This document shows positions 38,701 through 46,800 of a stretch of 64,000 nucleotides of DNA, piece by piece. The notes under the pieces are model-generated. The model did not search any database. It was given only the letters and a program-made list of their open reading frames with translations, and had not been told where the DNA came from. The number at the start of each line of letters is the position of its first letter. The first letter of the stretch is position 1. Source of the DNA: Nautilus pompilius. Its lineage: Eukaryota; Mollusca; Cephalopoda; Nautilida; Nautilidae. The position numbers and the translations under genes are program-made. Location of the stretch: positions 186,001 to 250,000 of the forward strand of contig JACATO010000334.1 of NCBI GenBank assembly GCA_018389105.1, written 5' to 3'.

Positions 38701-41700
38701 TCTTGTGAGTAGTCAGGGGAAAGATTGGAAATCAGCTTTGTGTTTCTTAAGTGTAGTAGTCTAATGTAGCATTTACCGAAGCATTATGAGTTAGGAAAAA
38801 CCCCTCTTCTTCAGGGAAGAGAAATAGCCATTAATAAGGTTCTTAAATTCATTAATAATGCCACTGTCCACTAGATTTGATGTTAATTTATTTTTCTCAA
38901 AAATCCTATTACAAAAAAGGAAGGGTTAGGGTTAGGGTTATTTTAGAATTTTAGCAAATTTGTAATGATCACCTATAGTATTAGTAACACTAAATAGCCA
39001 AAGAATTTGGCCTTGTCTTGTACTCAAAATCCTATTTATGAAAACTTTTATCATGTCTTCTCTTAGATGTCTAAAATTTGAACTTGGTAGATCTAATATT
39101 TTTTAAAATTATTCAGAATATTCCATATGCCAGGATTTGGAAACATTCTAGTGAATTTATGCCAAACTCTAATAAATCAATATCTTTTCTGTACCAATAG
39201 CTTTTCAAGATGGGAATGAACTGAGAATTTATATGGTGGAACTGAAACTTTTCTTTTATGTTTGATAACCTAATTAATTGCTTCTAAGGATTTATTTGCT
39301 TTGCTTTCACTTGAAGTGCACTATTCTTTACAAGGGGTTTTAGTTAACAATCATCCATATATCCTTTTATGAAACTACACCTTCCAGTTTGGTGCTACCC
39401 ATAAAATAATTATAATTGTCTCAAGGAGATCATGGGAGTTTAAATGAGTACATGAATCAAATTCATCAGGGAGCCATTTTAGATCTATAAAATGTAAATA
39501 AACAATGGAAGACTTTTCTTTCAATATTAAATAAGGGTTGTCTTGAACTTATTCTACAAAAAATGTTCTAGCAGTGGTAAAAAGTAAACTTAAGTGAACA
39601 GATCATAATTCTATTATGTTTTATAAATAAAAAAATTTTAAAAATGTATGAAAAAAGCTTATTACTTTAATCTGTAAAATGTTTGTTTAAAGCATTTGCT
39701 CAGAGGTATTTAAAAAAGAACAAATTTATTTGTAAGAAATGAAACTACAGCTATGGCCAAAGTGTTCCATTACCCTAGAAATAACACTAATAAAATCTTA
39801 TCTTCACATCATGTTCACATAGCTTGACACTGCAACGAGGACCACTTCTAGCTGTCTGCTGAATATGTACTTCTAACTGCATCAGATTTGTCATCACGAT
39901 ATACATGGTCTTTTGGAAATCCTGTATTTGCATGTTAGATTTAAAATTGTCACATTTTTCAATTAAATATGTAGGAAACTACAAAGTGGTATTCATTTCG
40001 GGACATCATCGTAGTATCATTGTGCAAATTTAGCTGTTTTAATTCAACTTTGTCAAGCAGAATTAGAAGATTCTAGAGTGATACAAACCATCTGGCTTTG
40101 GATGTAGATTTTTTAAAAAATAATTTAGTCTTTTAATAAATATGATAACTCCAGTAGGAAAGGGATTCGTGAAATCACATCAATTTAAAAGGTAAAAAAA
40201 TGTACTGAAAATTTACAATGGAGAAAAAGAAATTTTGAGCAAATCTATTTTTCTACCTAAGGAGATAGCTTTTATGTATGTGGAAGTGACGTGTAAGCTG
40301 AAAATTAATATTATTGGCATTTACAAAGAATATGATCAAAAATAAAATTGTTTAAATCATTAAAGTAGCAGGACTAGGCTATATTCTATTAAAGAACAGT
40401 GGAAGTGGAAAAAAACTTCACAGATTATCTGAAAATCTACCCAAAGATAAACATGATGTAATAAACCTTAATTACTTTGAAAATGTTTATTAGGTTGTCT
40501 TTTAAATGTTTAAAATTCAAACTGGGGATGAGTATTATTGATTATTAGTGATATTGTAAATGTGTTGGATTCCTATGTAAACTTACTAGCTCATCTAATC
40601 AATGTTATCCATGCAATCCCTTTCTGGCCCCTGTATGACATCCCACACTGTATACTTCCTTCCAATGAATGAAAACTCATATTTTTAAATCTGATGTTAT
40701 TTATTTATAAGCATGTTAGAGATATATTAATTTAATTTGATAGTCCACTGAATTTGATAAGTAAATGATAGTTCATTCACAGAATATGTGACTGCAAGGG
40801 GGGTGGATTTCTAAAAAAATCAAACTCTTAGTATCATGTGTGTTCATCAAAGCTAAGCACTGTCATCTCATTTCATATATAGGCAAGTACTTGCACCAAC
40901 TAACCAATTGTAAAAAGCTTCCGAACCTGGCTTATCTAACAGTATTCAGTTGGATTCAGGTTTAGTGAATAAGTTGGCTTTGGCCTGACATTAATGGTGT
41001 GATGTCAGAAGCAGTGAATAACATTAGTTATGGGGAAGAGTGCATTATCCTCTGAAATATTGTTCCAGGTCCAAATAATAGATGTGCATGAGGCCCTATA
41101 AGGTTTTTGCAGCACTGTGGTGCCTTTAAATTACTGTCTACATGAAAAAGAGCAAAGAGCGATTGTATGGCTAACACTATCACCCCACATCATAATACTT
41201 CCCTTGCTTTGCAGTGACCTTTTGACTGCACTTAATGGTATACTTTTTATGTTTTCTGCAGACTCTACAGAGGCTGTCCTCCCTTAGGAGAAAGAATCCT
41301 AACTCTTAAAAGAATATTGCATATGGCCAATATTGTTGGGTACATGTGTAGTGTGGGCTACTGCAGCATACTGTTCTAATGCCATTAGCATTCATGCCAT
41401 GATACCATGGTACAGATATAGCAATAAATGTTGCAGGGTAAATGTGATAATGCAGAAGCTAAACCCTTCAAAAGTTTTTTTTTTTTTTCAGAGGAAAGAG
41501 AGTAAACATTCTTTTTCTAGATTTAAAACAAACATTTTATTACAAATTTTTTAAAACATTTATTTTAGTAGCTTATGTCCCCTTAGGAAAACACTAAAGT
41601 GAAATGATTTTTAAGAGACATTTGCCATCAGATATTACATTTATGTATTAAATCTATTTTCAGTGAGATGTACCACAGCACTACTCTGCCAAAATTACAG

Positions 41701-43727
41701 ACAACAGTAAGTTTAAACATTTTTGACTTCCTTGAAATGGTTATTGTTTAAAGAAAAGATTTTCTTTAATACTAGTTTAAGTTCTATTAACAAGGTAAAT
41801 TCCTACATATGTTATAGTTAAAATGAGCTAAACATTGTAATTAGTAAAAACATTTTCCTAACTTTGGTGTGGTTAAAACAGTTGCCCATAAGATACTATT
41901 GGATATGCAAAGAGCATTCCACAACCTTTTTAGAAATGTTGTGTGTAGCATAAGAATTTTGTACCAAAAGTGATGGTAGATTTTTGCATCACCTTAGGTA
42001 TGTTGGTTGGAGATCTTTCCTTAAAGTAGTTGCAACTCAGCGTGGCATCCATGTGCCCATCATAAATTGCCTTGTATCCCTTCTTGAAGCCCATAGGTAT
42101 GTCAAGAAAACTTTGTGCCTGGTTCTCCTACAGCAAAATGGATTGCAACTGATATTCTAGCAGGATAACATGTCTTGTTACATAGCAAGGCTGACACAAG
42201 CTTTCTTCAGGCAGAACAATATCAAAGTACAAAAGTGACTGCCATCTTAGATTTAACCAGCATGATTAAGATGAGTTAGGTTTATATCTTATCTTATAAC
42301 TCTGTTAGCAGCTTGTCATAGCATTGTAATAGTAGTGAAAAACATGCTTGCATCCAGGATACAATATGCCAGTCTATATGAGCCATAGAAAAAGGTGGCC
42401 ATGATTGAGGTATCATGTGGCATTATGTCATTCACAGCTGTGGATGTCAAATGATCCATCTGCGTTTTCATGGGTGTTAATAATGCTCAACTCTATTTGT
42501 GAAAGTTTTCATGTGTGTATAGGAATATTGAGTTTTTAAAGTGTTTGAATAGATTTTAATTAAAATTTCAATGTTATGACTCAACAAGGGCCTAAACTGG
42601 CTGAAATGTTTTTATATAACTCTCCAAATTTGGCCTAAAAATTTGCAAGGAAATTGATTGGCTTTAATATAATTTTATTTTTTTTAAATTACTGATTTAT
42701 TGATAGTTTTTTCCTCCCAATAATTATTGTGTGTGTGTGTGTGTGTGTGGTGTGTTTATGTATGCGTAAACTTTTAAAACTTTTTTTAGAAAAATTTCAT
42801 ATATATATATTAAAATAAATAAAAGCACATTATAATATTTTAATATAGTCCTTCATATTCCAATGTTAAAAGAAAACATTATGCTTAACATACGAAAATA
42901 AATGATATAATTATTCACCTTAAATATAATCACAAAATTGGTTTCACCTGTTACATCTGAAAGTAAATGCAGAAAAGTTAATATCCACATTTTGAAGTTA
43001 ACTATTATACAAGAGATATTTCCATTAAAAAGAGAGTTAAAGGCAAGAGAATACTAGAGAAACAAATGACATTTTACATATGGAATCACATACTAAATCA
43101 AGGTATAGCGCAATGCATAGTAAAAATAATGGACTTTTACTTCAGTTTGTGATCTTTTTCTCAAGGCCAGTCACCTTTTCTTGATACTTACTAGGATACA
43201 TATCAACAGTGTTGCTCATGCTGTGAAGTAAGTGTTTAAAGTAAAAGATTCACAAAACCTTTTCTAAGAATTGCTAGAGTGCTATAGTTAAACAACCTTT
43301 AGGTTTTTCTAATATAAAGTAGCCTTAAAATTCAATAAGCTCTGCAAACTGATTAGTGATTCCATTTTTTCTTCCAAATTCTTTATCTGTATCCTTTTAT
43401 GGTCATGAAATCTGAAGAAATAGATGCTATGTAATATCATTGTTTAAGAAAAGTAGAAAAAAAGGAAATTATTCCAAATTTTGCATAAACTTAGAAAGAT
43501 AGCACTGGCTAAAGAACATTTAAAGTCAAAAAACCAGATTTGTGATCGTCCATGGATCTTGGTTTTAAATGTCATTCTGGTTTCCTAACATGCATAAATT
43601 TATTTTTATTTTAGTCATTTTCAGGCCGCCACATTGCGTTAGACAGTACTCCATTAAATCTGATAGGGGGACCACTAAAGCAGTACAGCCCACATAGTGG
43701 TACACTGGTAAAAGGAAGCACTGTCAG
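7709..43727 (+). CDS. CFAP69: CFAP69 orthologue, C-terminal half (10 exons, 5' end outside window)
   Basis: Ten separate open segments, each flanked by an AG acceptor and a GT donor, join with compatible codon phases into about 410 residues. They read in order like the C-terminal half of CFAP69, an armadillo-repeat protein needed for sperm flagella and for cilia (known family role). The clearest stretches are KGLHNIILSCLLDLCENP, KELGVRRDKDGLI, VTPLPANS followed by VLEVFENMRSKIFALISKL, GEVWNEIMSEI, FAEFVARTS and DSTPLNLIGGPL. All resemble the vertebrate protein from memory; no alignment was run. The vertebrate protein is roughly 940 residues, so the first half must lie upstream of the window. 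Introns range from about 0.46 to 16.65 kb and are packed with transposons. No frameshift or stop breaks any exon, so the gene looks functional. The 3' end is unsettled: see the candidate exons at 54177 and 57426. Confidence 0.88.
8283..8401 (+). CDS. CFAP69: CFAP69 exon 2 of window
   Basis: The exon starts in phase 0 (GAA ATC CTG) after a T-rich tract ending in TGGAAG and ends at ATCTG|GTAAGT, a strong donor that leaves two bases of a split codon. It encodes EILAMEIVGVLLHYLKTD, then SGLGHNKLILAAVDCIW, an armadillo-like helix pair. The W codon is completed by the first base of the next exon. Confidence 0.88.
8402..10480. other. intron sequence, no gene seen
   Basis: A 2.1-kb intron. The pyrimidine-rich stretch about 8780-9130 is open for 90 codons on the + strand but has no protein-like pattern. 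No transposon ends were recognised. Confidence 0.5.
10481..10562 (+). CDS. CFAP69: CFAP69 exon 3 of window
   Basis: The acceptor is the textbook tract TTGTTATTGTTTTTTACAG and the donor is GAA|GTGAGT. One leading base completes the TGG codon split from the previous exon. The exon encodes CSICGCDILENYFLEKEG and then IFLFMDLLE. The EDIFL-KEG-FLLLDLLE pattern is typical of CFAP69. Confidence 0.9.
10850..11016 (-). repeat. possible degenerate tRNA-derived SINE
   Basis: On the minus strand the segment opens with TTAGTGGCACAGTGGATTAA, which resembles a tRNA D-arm and A box. About 60 nt later it has AGGTTCCAACTCC, close to a B box. The rest is unrecognised. It may be a diverged relative of the SINE copies at 27500, 35600 and 48240. 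Confidence 0.35.
11165..11357 (+). CDS. CFAP69: CFAP69 exon 4 of window
   Basis: The exon begins in phase 0 after TTTTCTTTGAAG and ends at ATACAAG|GTAAAT with one base carried over. It encodes KGLHNIILSCLLDLCENP, HIKAWRGKNG and then LLCRMWRDEEKELGVRRD. This is the segment that identified the gene most clearly, as it is close to vertebrate CFAP69 as I recall it. The following intron is 16.65 kb and holds most of the DNA transposons of the window. Confidence 0.93.
11358..12728. other. start of the long intron, nothing recognised
   Basis: AT-rich sequence before the Tigger element. It contains a short CTG/CTGC run near 11836. No coding or RNA feature is supported. Confidence 0.5.
13260..13830 (-). 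pseudogene. Chapaev-like element protein, C-terminal part (frameshifted)
   Basis: It continues the protein above after a frame change near 13820: KLKEGIFVRLQIREVLKD, PAWNAFNWICENFLGNKK, and then MSLKVHFLDSHLDFFTDNLG followed by AVSDEHGERFHQDISAMEKR. The EHGERFHQDI block is the most recognisable motif of the family. Another shift after MEKR moves the final part (SMLADYCWTLYRDQ-like) to a different frame. The function is presumed to be transposase. Confidence 0.65.
13821..14489 (-). pseudogene. Chapaev-like element protein, N-terminal part with Cys clusters
   Basis: From Met near 14386 it reads MSRQCRNPPDVFCYVCGQFI, a C-x2-C zinc pattern. Then come APHFICSACSNGLCDW (a second Cys cluster) and MPFAIPMIWREPKDK. 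It then jumps to WKICGDLKVIGMLMGMQSGF and LVDPRNVLLPPLHIKLGLMK. I recall proteins with these blocks in long uncharacterised families of arthropods and other invertebrates, where a longer stretch separates the WREP and GDLKV blocks. So this copy appears to have lost an internal piece. An upstream stretch in the same frame is probably non-coding. Confidence 0.65.
14812..16330 (+). pseudogene. Tigger transposase (CENP-B/DDE_1 family), broken
   Basis: A DNA-binding N-terminus (VNTIVKDKDHIKEHVKGSVP) is followed by a CENP-B-like second domain (WFQQFIKACANLHNEKVSGE). Then comes the DDE catalytic core: NCDETGLYWKKTPDRTYIAK near 15343, LLGGNAAGDIKLKHLMMYHS near 15450, LLDNAPSDP near 15690, and QPNTTSLLQPMDQGVISAFK near 15765. 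All three catalytic acidic positions remain, but several in-frame stops (for example at 14863 and 14881) and shifts inactivate it. This is transposon protein, not a host gene. Confidence 0.88.
17366..18439 (+). mobile_element. Tigger-like element (inner), internally deleted
   Basis: The ends CAGCAATACCCCGATTACTG and the complement of CAGTAACCGGGGTATTGCTG are inverted repeats, flanked by TA at 17364-17365 and 18440-18441. It sits inside the element 17063-18654 and so is younger. It carries one open reading frame that joins the start of a Tigger transposase to its C-terminal end. Confidence 0.9.
17639..18235 (+). CDS. internally deleted Tigger transposase ORF (198 codons, open)
   Basis: The frame begins with ATG at 17639 (MSSKRVSTVSKSDESAMKKS) and at once enters sequence matching the end of Tigger transposases: NIKNALENINDAWLEVTASN, AVWKKIIPHCANDFGGF, and an acidic tail with ELLDSHDMDLNDEDLLNLEQ and FSIKELSAIF. 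The same C-terminal blocks can be seen in the older Tigger copy (VKNIAASWQEIKS, KKLCPQFVHDFWGF at 15930-16020). The HTH and DDE core are absent, so it cannot catalyse transposition. Despite this the frame has no stops. It is probably a recent deletion derivative. A retained protein role is conceivable but unproven. Confidence 0.75.
   Translation: MSSKRVSTVSKSDESAMKKSFNIKNALENINDAWLEVTASNMRAVWKKIIPHCANDFGGFEAEVTGAITEITQLCLNMGMSEIDDGNVTELLDSHDMDLNDEDLLNLEQQCSYDEDDSQDGTDETEMQTKEFSIKELSAIFRTFEDRKQMIMDADPNVERAVQCKSEDKLKMHSVVIGSCTKRRRKHHRNKHPFYNIS
18830..19690 (+). pseudogene. Tc1-like transposase relic
   Basis: Shifted frames give LTGFEGGHTVVQCYIGRGQQ followed by DISKALSIPHLTVNRMF, which is the helix-turn-helix start of Tc1-type transposases (LT-FERG, S-REIS-AL-IP-STV). 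Later parts are too decayed to assign every block. An internal 142-bp tandem duplication lies at 18963-19246. No clear terminal repeats were found. Confidence 0.55.
18963..19246 (+). repeat. 142-bp tandem duplication
   Basis: The unit beginning TTTAACTGTTAACAGGATG at 18963 is repeated at 19105 with almost no differences (for example A to G in GTCAACCATC versus GTCAGCCATC). It lies inside the Tc1 relic, and the near identity indicates a recent duplication. Confidence 0.88.
19700..22680. other. intron sequence, nothing recognised
   Basis: AT-rich intron of about 3 kb with no supported exon or RNA. Segments near 20540-20720 and 21000-21230 have mixed composition that may be old repeat, but no family was recognised. 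Confidence 0.45.
22690..23260 (+). pseudogene. Tc1/mariner-type transposase relic (C-terminal half)
   Basis: Shifted frames give KINAKIYKNNILAAYVKLWA, then SLNGIELVV, then LDLNPLDFTVWGILEKN followed by KPHKNVKAL. The SPDLNPLDxxVWxILE block with a KPHKN-x-ESL tail is the third catalytic region of Tc1/mariner relatives. The second half is seen best in the frame from 23012. Stops interrupt it and no ends were identified. Confidence 0.7.
23708..23765. repeat. (TC)n/(AC)n microsatellite
   Basis: About 18 TC units followed by ACAC repeats with minor interruption. Confidence 0.97.
23931..25261 (-). mobile_element. mariner element, terminal repeats present, ORF frameshifted
   Basis: The inverted ends TGAGGTGTAGACAAAAGGTA and CGAGGTGTAGTCAAAAAGTA (complement of the right end) are flanked by TA on both sides. 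The 1.33-kb size is typical of mariner. The transposase on the minus strand is near complete but broken by frameshifts near 24475 and 24190. It lies antisense to CFAP69 within the long intron. Confidence 0.93.
24000..25054 (-). pseudogene. mariner transposase (GVQW3-like family), two frameshifts
   Basis: It starts MTERIEQRYCIKFCQKLGDM, with a helix-turn-helix pair (GDDAMGKTQIKEWYNQFKDG, then GRPSTSRND and VTIEEILAKVGISHGSIQSI). First catalytic Asp is in TGDETWVYGYDPETK, second in HHDNTPAHSAH, and third in YSPDLAPCDFWLFPKLK, giving the D,D,D set of mariners. The frame changes after PKKARQV (near 24485) and again after the LFPK block. The C-terminal end (FQKCFQQWQERWQKCVDSQG) is read in a third frame. 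Proteins of this kind are often annotated as GVQW-motif host genes, but here the terminal repeats show it is a transposon. Confidence 0.92.
25262..27499. other. intron sequence, possible decayed repeats
   Basis: AT-rich, with no exon. From 25690 to 26000 short phrases such as GGCTCCC/GACTCCC/GGCTCTC plus TAA and TCTGT recur loosely, which may reflect an old degenerate tandem array. No unit length could be fixed by eye. Confidence 0.35.
27500..27769 (-). repeat. tRNA-derived SINE, copy 1
   Basis: On the minus strand it begins near 27768 with ACCAGCTGGTGGTCCAGTGG, then a TAAGCTAGTGAA stretch resembling the tRNA A-box region, then CAGTTTGATCAC in place of a B box. A body with GACATAACTCCCTAGTATGG and TTTCCTCCCACATC follows. 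Copies at 35600 and 48240 share the head, the CATANCTCCC body motif and the minus orientation. Confidence 0.65.
28009..28223 (+). CDS. CFAP69: CFAP69 exon 5 of window
   Basis: The acceptor is GATTTCAG and the donor is TTCAAG|GTGAGT. Two leading bases complete the codon split at the previous exon, giving Asp. The exon encodes a polar linker (PSRPLMGIKQSQHK), then VTPLPANSASPAVLEVFENM and SKIFALISKLGF, then LTVEDEMTLTTVENYLGFK. The order linker, PLPAN, helical bundle, YLxFK matches CFAP69. Confidence 0.93.
28224..29682. other. intron, nothing recognised
   Basis: An intron of 1.46 kb. The block 28470-28650 is less AT-rich and resembles neither an exon nor a known repeat to me. A minus-strand open stretch there has no protein-like pattern. 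Confidence 0.45.
29683..29880 (+). CDS. CFAP69: CFAP69 exon 6 of window
   Basis: Exactly 66 codons, in phase 0 at both ends, between TCATGTTTAG and GCAGAG|GTGAGA. It encodes GEVWNEIMSEIDENNLRPIS, a Lys/Glu-rich helix (EEQVNFAISEQEELVKMKK) and then EQDYYAE. The GE-WNEI---I-LE-LRP pattern is a CFAP69 hallmark. The second half looks like coiled coil. Confidence 0.93.
30593..30679 (+). CDS. CFAP69: CFAP69 exon 7 of window
   Basis: Twenty-nine codons in phase 0 at both ends. A very long T tract (about 20 T) followed by AATTTAG forms the acceptor, and CTGAAG|GTAAAC the donor. The exon encodes RESHLPQEIALNDFAEFVAR followed by TSKYSLLK. The WxxFLARTS-like core matches the CFAP69 C-terminal region. 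Confidence 0.9.
30680..32650. other. intron sequence, no gene seen
   Basis: AT-rich. The stretch 31310-31960 is somewhat richer in G and C and may be old repeat. No terminal repeats, exon or RNA were recognised. Confidence 0.4.
32660..34040 (+). pseudogene. Tc1-like transposase relic
   Basis: The frame at 33542-33838 reads MKNLAASADVIVFSRPVKYT, then TKTEMGSGNETVRK and later GKRYNRQCIPVIVKHVDRSI. The last follows the Tc1 pattern (P-GERY-P-C---TVKHGGGS) in the DDE region. Further pieces (DLLKIKGIL) continue in the next frames to about 34040. A basic segment near 32810-32880 may be the decayed DNA-binding part, but 500 bp separate it from the rest. Heavily mutated. Confidence 0.6.
34748..34812 (+). 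CDS. CFAP69: CFAP69 exon 8 of window
   Basis: The acceptor is TTGCTTTTCAG and the donor is GAACT|GTAAGT. It encodes AAKQRQTLSVDASRIHTRYQ and E, with two bases of a split Leu codon left over. The basic helix following the FARTS segment is expected in the family. Phase is compatible on both sides. Confidence 0.87.
35600..35862 (-). repeat. tRNA-derived SINE, copy 2
   Basis: On the minus strand: ACCGCAATGGTCCAGTGATA, AACTAATGAACTGC, B-box-like AAGTTTGAATTCC, then TTGGCATATCTCCCTGGCAT. The order and motifs match the copy at 27500-27769. The target is the 6.85-kb intron after exon 8. Confidence 0.65.
37120..37560. promoter_or_regulatory. possible intronic regulatory element (weak)
   Basis: A stretch of more complex sequence between AT-rich repeats, with several E-box-like CAGCTG motifs (37150, 37226) and TAATTA/ATTAAT homeobox-type motifs (37378 onward). 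It matches no coding pattern or transposon. This composition can mark conserved non-coding DNA, but nothing in a single sequence proves it. Confidence 0.2.
38923..38940 (+). repeat. short interstitial telomere-type repeat
   Basis: Three units of GGGTTA in a row. TTAGGG is the ancestral animal telomere repeat. Too short to imply a chromosome end. Confidence 0.9.
38941..41660. other. intron sequence, no gene seen
   Basis: AT-rich intron ahead of the micro-exon at 41664. No transposon family was recognised. Confidence 0.45.
41664..41706 (+). CDS. CFAP69: CFAP69 exon 9 of window (43-nt micro-exon)
   Basis: Only 43 nt, between TCTATTTTCAG and ACAACA|GTAAGT. One leading base completes the split Leu codon. 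The exon encodes EMYHSTTLPKLQTT and ends in phase 0. It is supported by consensus splice sites, by phase on both sides and by the TTLP motif, which resembles the same place in vertebrate CFAP69. It is too short for ORF-based detection. Confidence 0.78.
42000..42290 (+). pseudogene. Tc1-like transposase relic
   Basis: Near 42125-42265 the sequence CAGCAAAATGGATTGCAACT, followed by a stretch readable as AGxHVLLHSKADTSFLQAEQY in the same or adjacent frames, resembles the second catalytic block of Tc1 elements (QQDNAPCHTAR---FL---NI). After it, TAILDLTSMIKMS fits the decayed third block. Short and mutated. Confidence 0.4.
42729..42755. repeat. (GT)n microsatellite
   Basis: About eleven GT units followed by GGTGTGT. 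Confidence 0.95.
43615..43727 (+). CDS. CFAP69: CFAP69 exon 10 of window
   Basis: The acceptor is TTTATTTTAG and the donor is GTCAG|GTAATA, leaving two bases (AG) of a split codon. The exon encodes SFSGRHIALDSTPLNLIGGP and then LKQYSPHSGTLVKGSTV. The STPxxLxGGPL motif is close to the end of vertebrate CFAP69, so only a short C-terminal tail is expected to follow. Confidence 0.9.
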
Positions 43728-45125
43728 GTAATACACCATTCTTCGTATGTAACTTACAGTTTTGACATTGAAAAGGTATTTTAATGATAAAATGCTTACC
43801 TTTTTTGGCACGCATAGTCTTGAATTCTGTTTGTTTGCTTCTGCCAATAGTAATGAAAATATTTTGAATAAACTTGATTAAAAGTGACAGGGTTATTTAA
43901 AGCTTTTCCAGTACCTAATTGTCACTAATAGAAGTAGCTAATACATTCACTCTTCAGCATCTGCACCTTGTCTGCATCAACAGGATAAGTCCACTTTCTG
44001 TATACCAAGAGCGATAATAAATCTGATGATGGTCACAGATCCTGAATACAAAAATGTAGGGCTAGTTTTATCATTTTTTGTGATATAAAAGCCCAAAATA
44101 TAACTATTATTTCTATGAATAACACAACACTAAAAGCATTGTTTTTAATTATTTTGTTTTTCAACAATAGAATTTAAGGTATTTTGTCATAAAAATACTT
44201 TTCCATTGAAACACTGCAGCTATACATCTCAAATGTATACTTTGTTGGTACTCATGTCCTAAGTATAACACTGTAGGAAGGTGGGAGCCACTTATACAAA
44301 GTGAAGGGTTGCAAGGTAATGAAAACTAAAAAATACACCAGTGAGTACAAAGCATCAATGAAAAGTTAAAAAACTGAAACACACCAAACTGACAATGACA
44401 GTACTTCCATAAACAGAAGCAGAGGAGCAAGCAGCATTGGGTACTTTCTTCAAATCACTGTTATTGACAATCTAGCTAAAAGGAGTTTGGTTTCTGGACA
44501 TTTCTAACTGGCCAAATTTATGTCATGGAACTGGATCATGTACTTCTAAGAACACATAGTTTACTCTCAATTACTTGGGATTGATGAAGATTGGTTTTGG
44601 AAGAACCAGCAAAAGCAGTATAAGTTGCTGAGACCTGTAAAACCAAACCTGGTGTTAAATCTCCAATAACAAAAGTACTTATGTAAAGGAGCTTCTGAAT
44701 CTACATGTGAAGCCTCTGTTTGCTGGACCTTTAAATAGACGATATGGGATTAACTATAAAGTTTAATTCTCTTGTGTGATTGTCATCAAGAATTTTTGAA
44801 ATTTTTCTATAGGCCAAACTTTACATACATTTTTGCATCCAAACTACTAATTTCTCCAAGTATTATGAAGGCAAAGAATTTCATTCATCATTTAAGCTAT
44901 TACTCAAAAGGTAACCAGTATTTTCATGAATTTAGTTCTGCTCTTTTCATTTTGGACCAATGTTTAGAAACAATGGCAGTACAAACATAAATTGACATTA
45001 TAAAATATGTAAAAATAAACATTCTAGCCTGGGAATTACACTGATATAAAAGCAAGTTCTTGTTCTTTTGACTGATATTGACATGATTAGTAGTAAATAT
45101 TTTGAATATGTTTGCTTTTCTTACA
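43728..45125. other. intron sequence, nothing firm
   Basis: AT-rich. A short phrase CAGGATAAGTCCA near 43981 also occurs near 22333 and may belong to a dispersed repeat. No exon was found. Confidence 0.4.
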
Positions 45126-45129
45126 TTGA

Positions 45130-46157
45130 CAGAATTTCATGATGACAAAAGTTTAAGATCAACTCAAACATCTTCAAAATTTTGTCACAAAAACCTGATT
45201 TGTAGACATTACATGAGATAAAAGGTCAAGCAATTATTGGTATTTGGTTGCATAGCCATAAATATCAAATAAAAGCTAATAGCACTTTTGCATGGAGTCC
45301 ATAAAACAAAATACAATCAGCCCTGAATGAATAATTTGGAACAAGTGCTCCAAATTTCTATGCTTTCTCATCTTAATAGCTTTATCTATATTTTCCATAG
45401 ATTCTCTATTGGATTCAGATCAGGTTTTTTAATTGTGTACTTTAGAACTAGAATTTTCTGATATGTGAGGTACTACTTGATGATGATAGCAGAATATTTC
45501 AGATTGTTATATTGGAAAATCAAGTTGAAAGGGAAGCAATCTTCAGAATATGGTTCTAGTAATTGGTCAAAATGTCCAGGTAAACAAACTGATTCATTAT
45601 TCCCTGGATATGATGAATTGGGTCTGTCCTTTTTCATGGATTTGTCCCATCTTTGATTGTTAGTTTAGTATGCTTTGGATGGAATGCTTTATTGAATCTT
45701 TGCTACGCATAATTCCAACCATCTGATCCAAACCCATGGAACTGGGATTCATTGGACCAGGGCACCCTGACCCATATTTCCAGGCACCAAAAGAAATAGT
45801 TCTTGGTGAACTAATGTCTCCTTTGATTCTCCGATGAAACAAAGGATTTGTTCCTGCAACATTCCCCATCAATTCAAAATCACAAAGCCATCTTTGGACA
45901 GTGCTCATGGAGATCAGTAGATCCTCCAAATCCTTTAAAATATCAATGGACATCTGTCTTATGATGGCTCATTTGATGCAACTGCTTGTTTTGTTTGTAC
46001 AGCTTCCAGTCTAGGTGACAAACCATCCTACTCCACCCAACTCCACAATCTGTGTGTTTTGTTGGACTTTAACTGGCTTTTGTACCCAGTGTATAAGCTA
46101 AAAAAAAAGTTATTATATTGGAATTAAACAACTTTTGTCACTAGGAAATTCTTTCAC
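45130..46157 (-). mobile_element. Tc1-like element, decayed, with inverted ends
   Basis: GAATTTCATGATGACAAAAG near 45132 and the complement of the right end (GAATTTCCTAGTGACAAAAG, near 46151) form inverted termini about 1 kb apart, the size expected for Tc1. On the minus strand, STVQRWLCDFELMGNVAGTN followed by PLFHRR is the Tc1 DNA-binding end. VLWSNESQF-like sequence appears near 45740, and PDLNPIENLWKI (third catalytic region) near 45390-45425. Frames are broken in several places. Confidence 0.78.
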
Positions 46158-46239
46158 AATCTAGGAAAAGCAAGCATATGCAAAATATTCACTACCGACC
46201 ATGTTGCTGTGTAATATTTTCATATTTTTTATAACTTTC

Positions 46240-46800
46240 CAACCTGAGTGATTGCTAAAACAGCTGCATGCTTTCAAATTTCTTCTCCATGCTTAACTAA
46301 ATACATCATCAACCTTCATCTGAATCTCTCTCTATCCTTTCTTCAGTTGTCCTCTCTGGGCTAAAGATTTCAAATTAGCTCTCATTCAGCCATAATACTT
46401 TATAATATGTTGAATTATGTAATCTTGATGCTCCTTTGACTAGTCAAACCATTTGTTGTTGATTTTAATTTCCGCACTCACCTAAGAAAGGATATTGGAA
46501 GAGTTGCCTATGCATATGCCTTCTGGATATTATCTTTGAGATGGAGTTTTGTGGAGTAGAATTGTGGTCAGCTGCTAATTGTGTATATATTGGTAAAGAA
46601 GCGATTTGCTTTATCGTCTGTAATAATTTTCATTGTCATCCTCTTTCCGTGCCCCTTTCTTGTGAACTGCTCCTGTGAAAGTTTTCCTGGCAATAATTTC
46701 ACTTTCTCCAGACAGAAACTCCCACTATTTCATATTGAGAGTAATCTATTTTCTTGTGCTGATGCCATTTTACCTGGTGATAAACAATGAGTCGTTCATT
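46240..46800 (-). pseudogene. possible Tc1-like relic
   Basis: Minus-strand frames give a basic helix-turn-helix-like series (KEDDNENYYRR, then LLYQYIHN and TTILLHKTPSQR, then GICIGNSSNILS) that resembles the N-terminal third of Tc1 transposases. It is highly mutated, so the call is tentative. Confidence 0.35.

Noticed and set aside
44772..44990. 72-codon frame after a TTTTTCTATAG acceptor-like site, considered as a further CFAP69 exon
   Set aside because: The frame has no resemblance to the family and no good donor in the needed phase.
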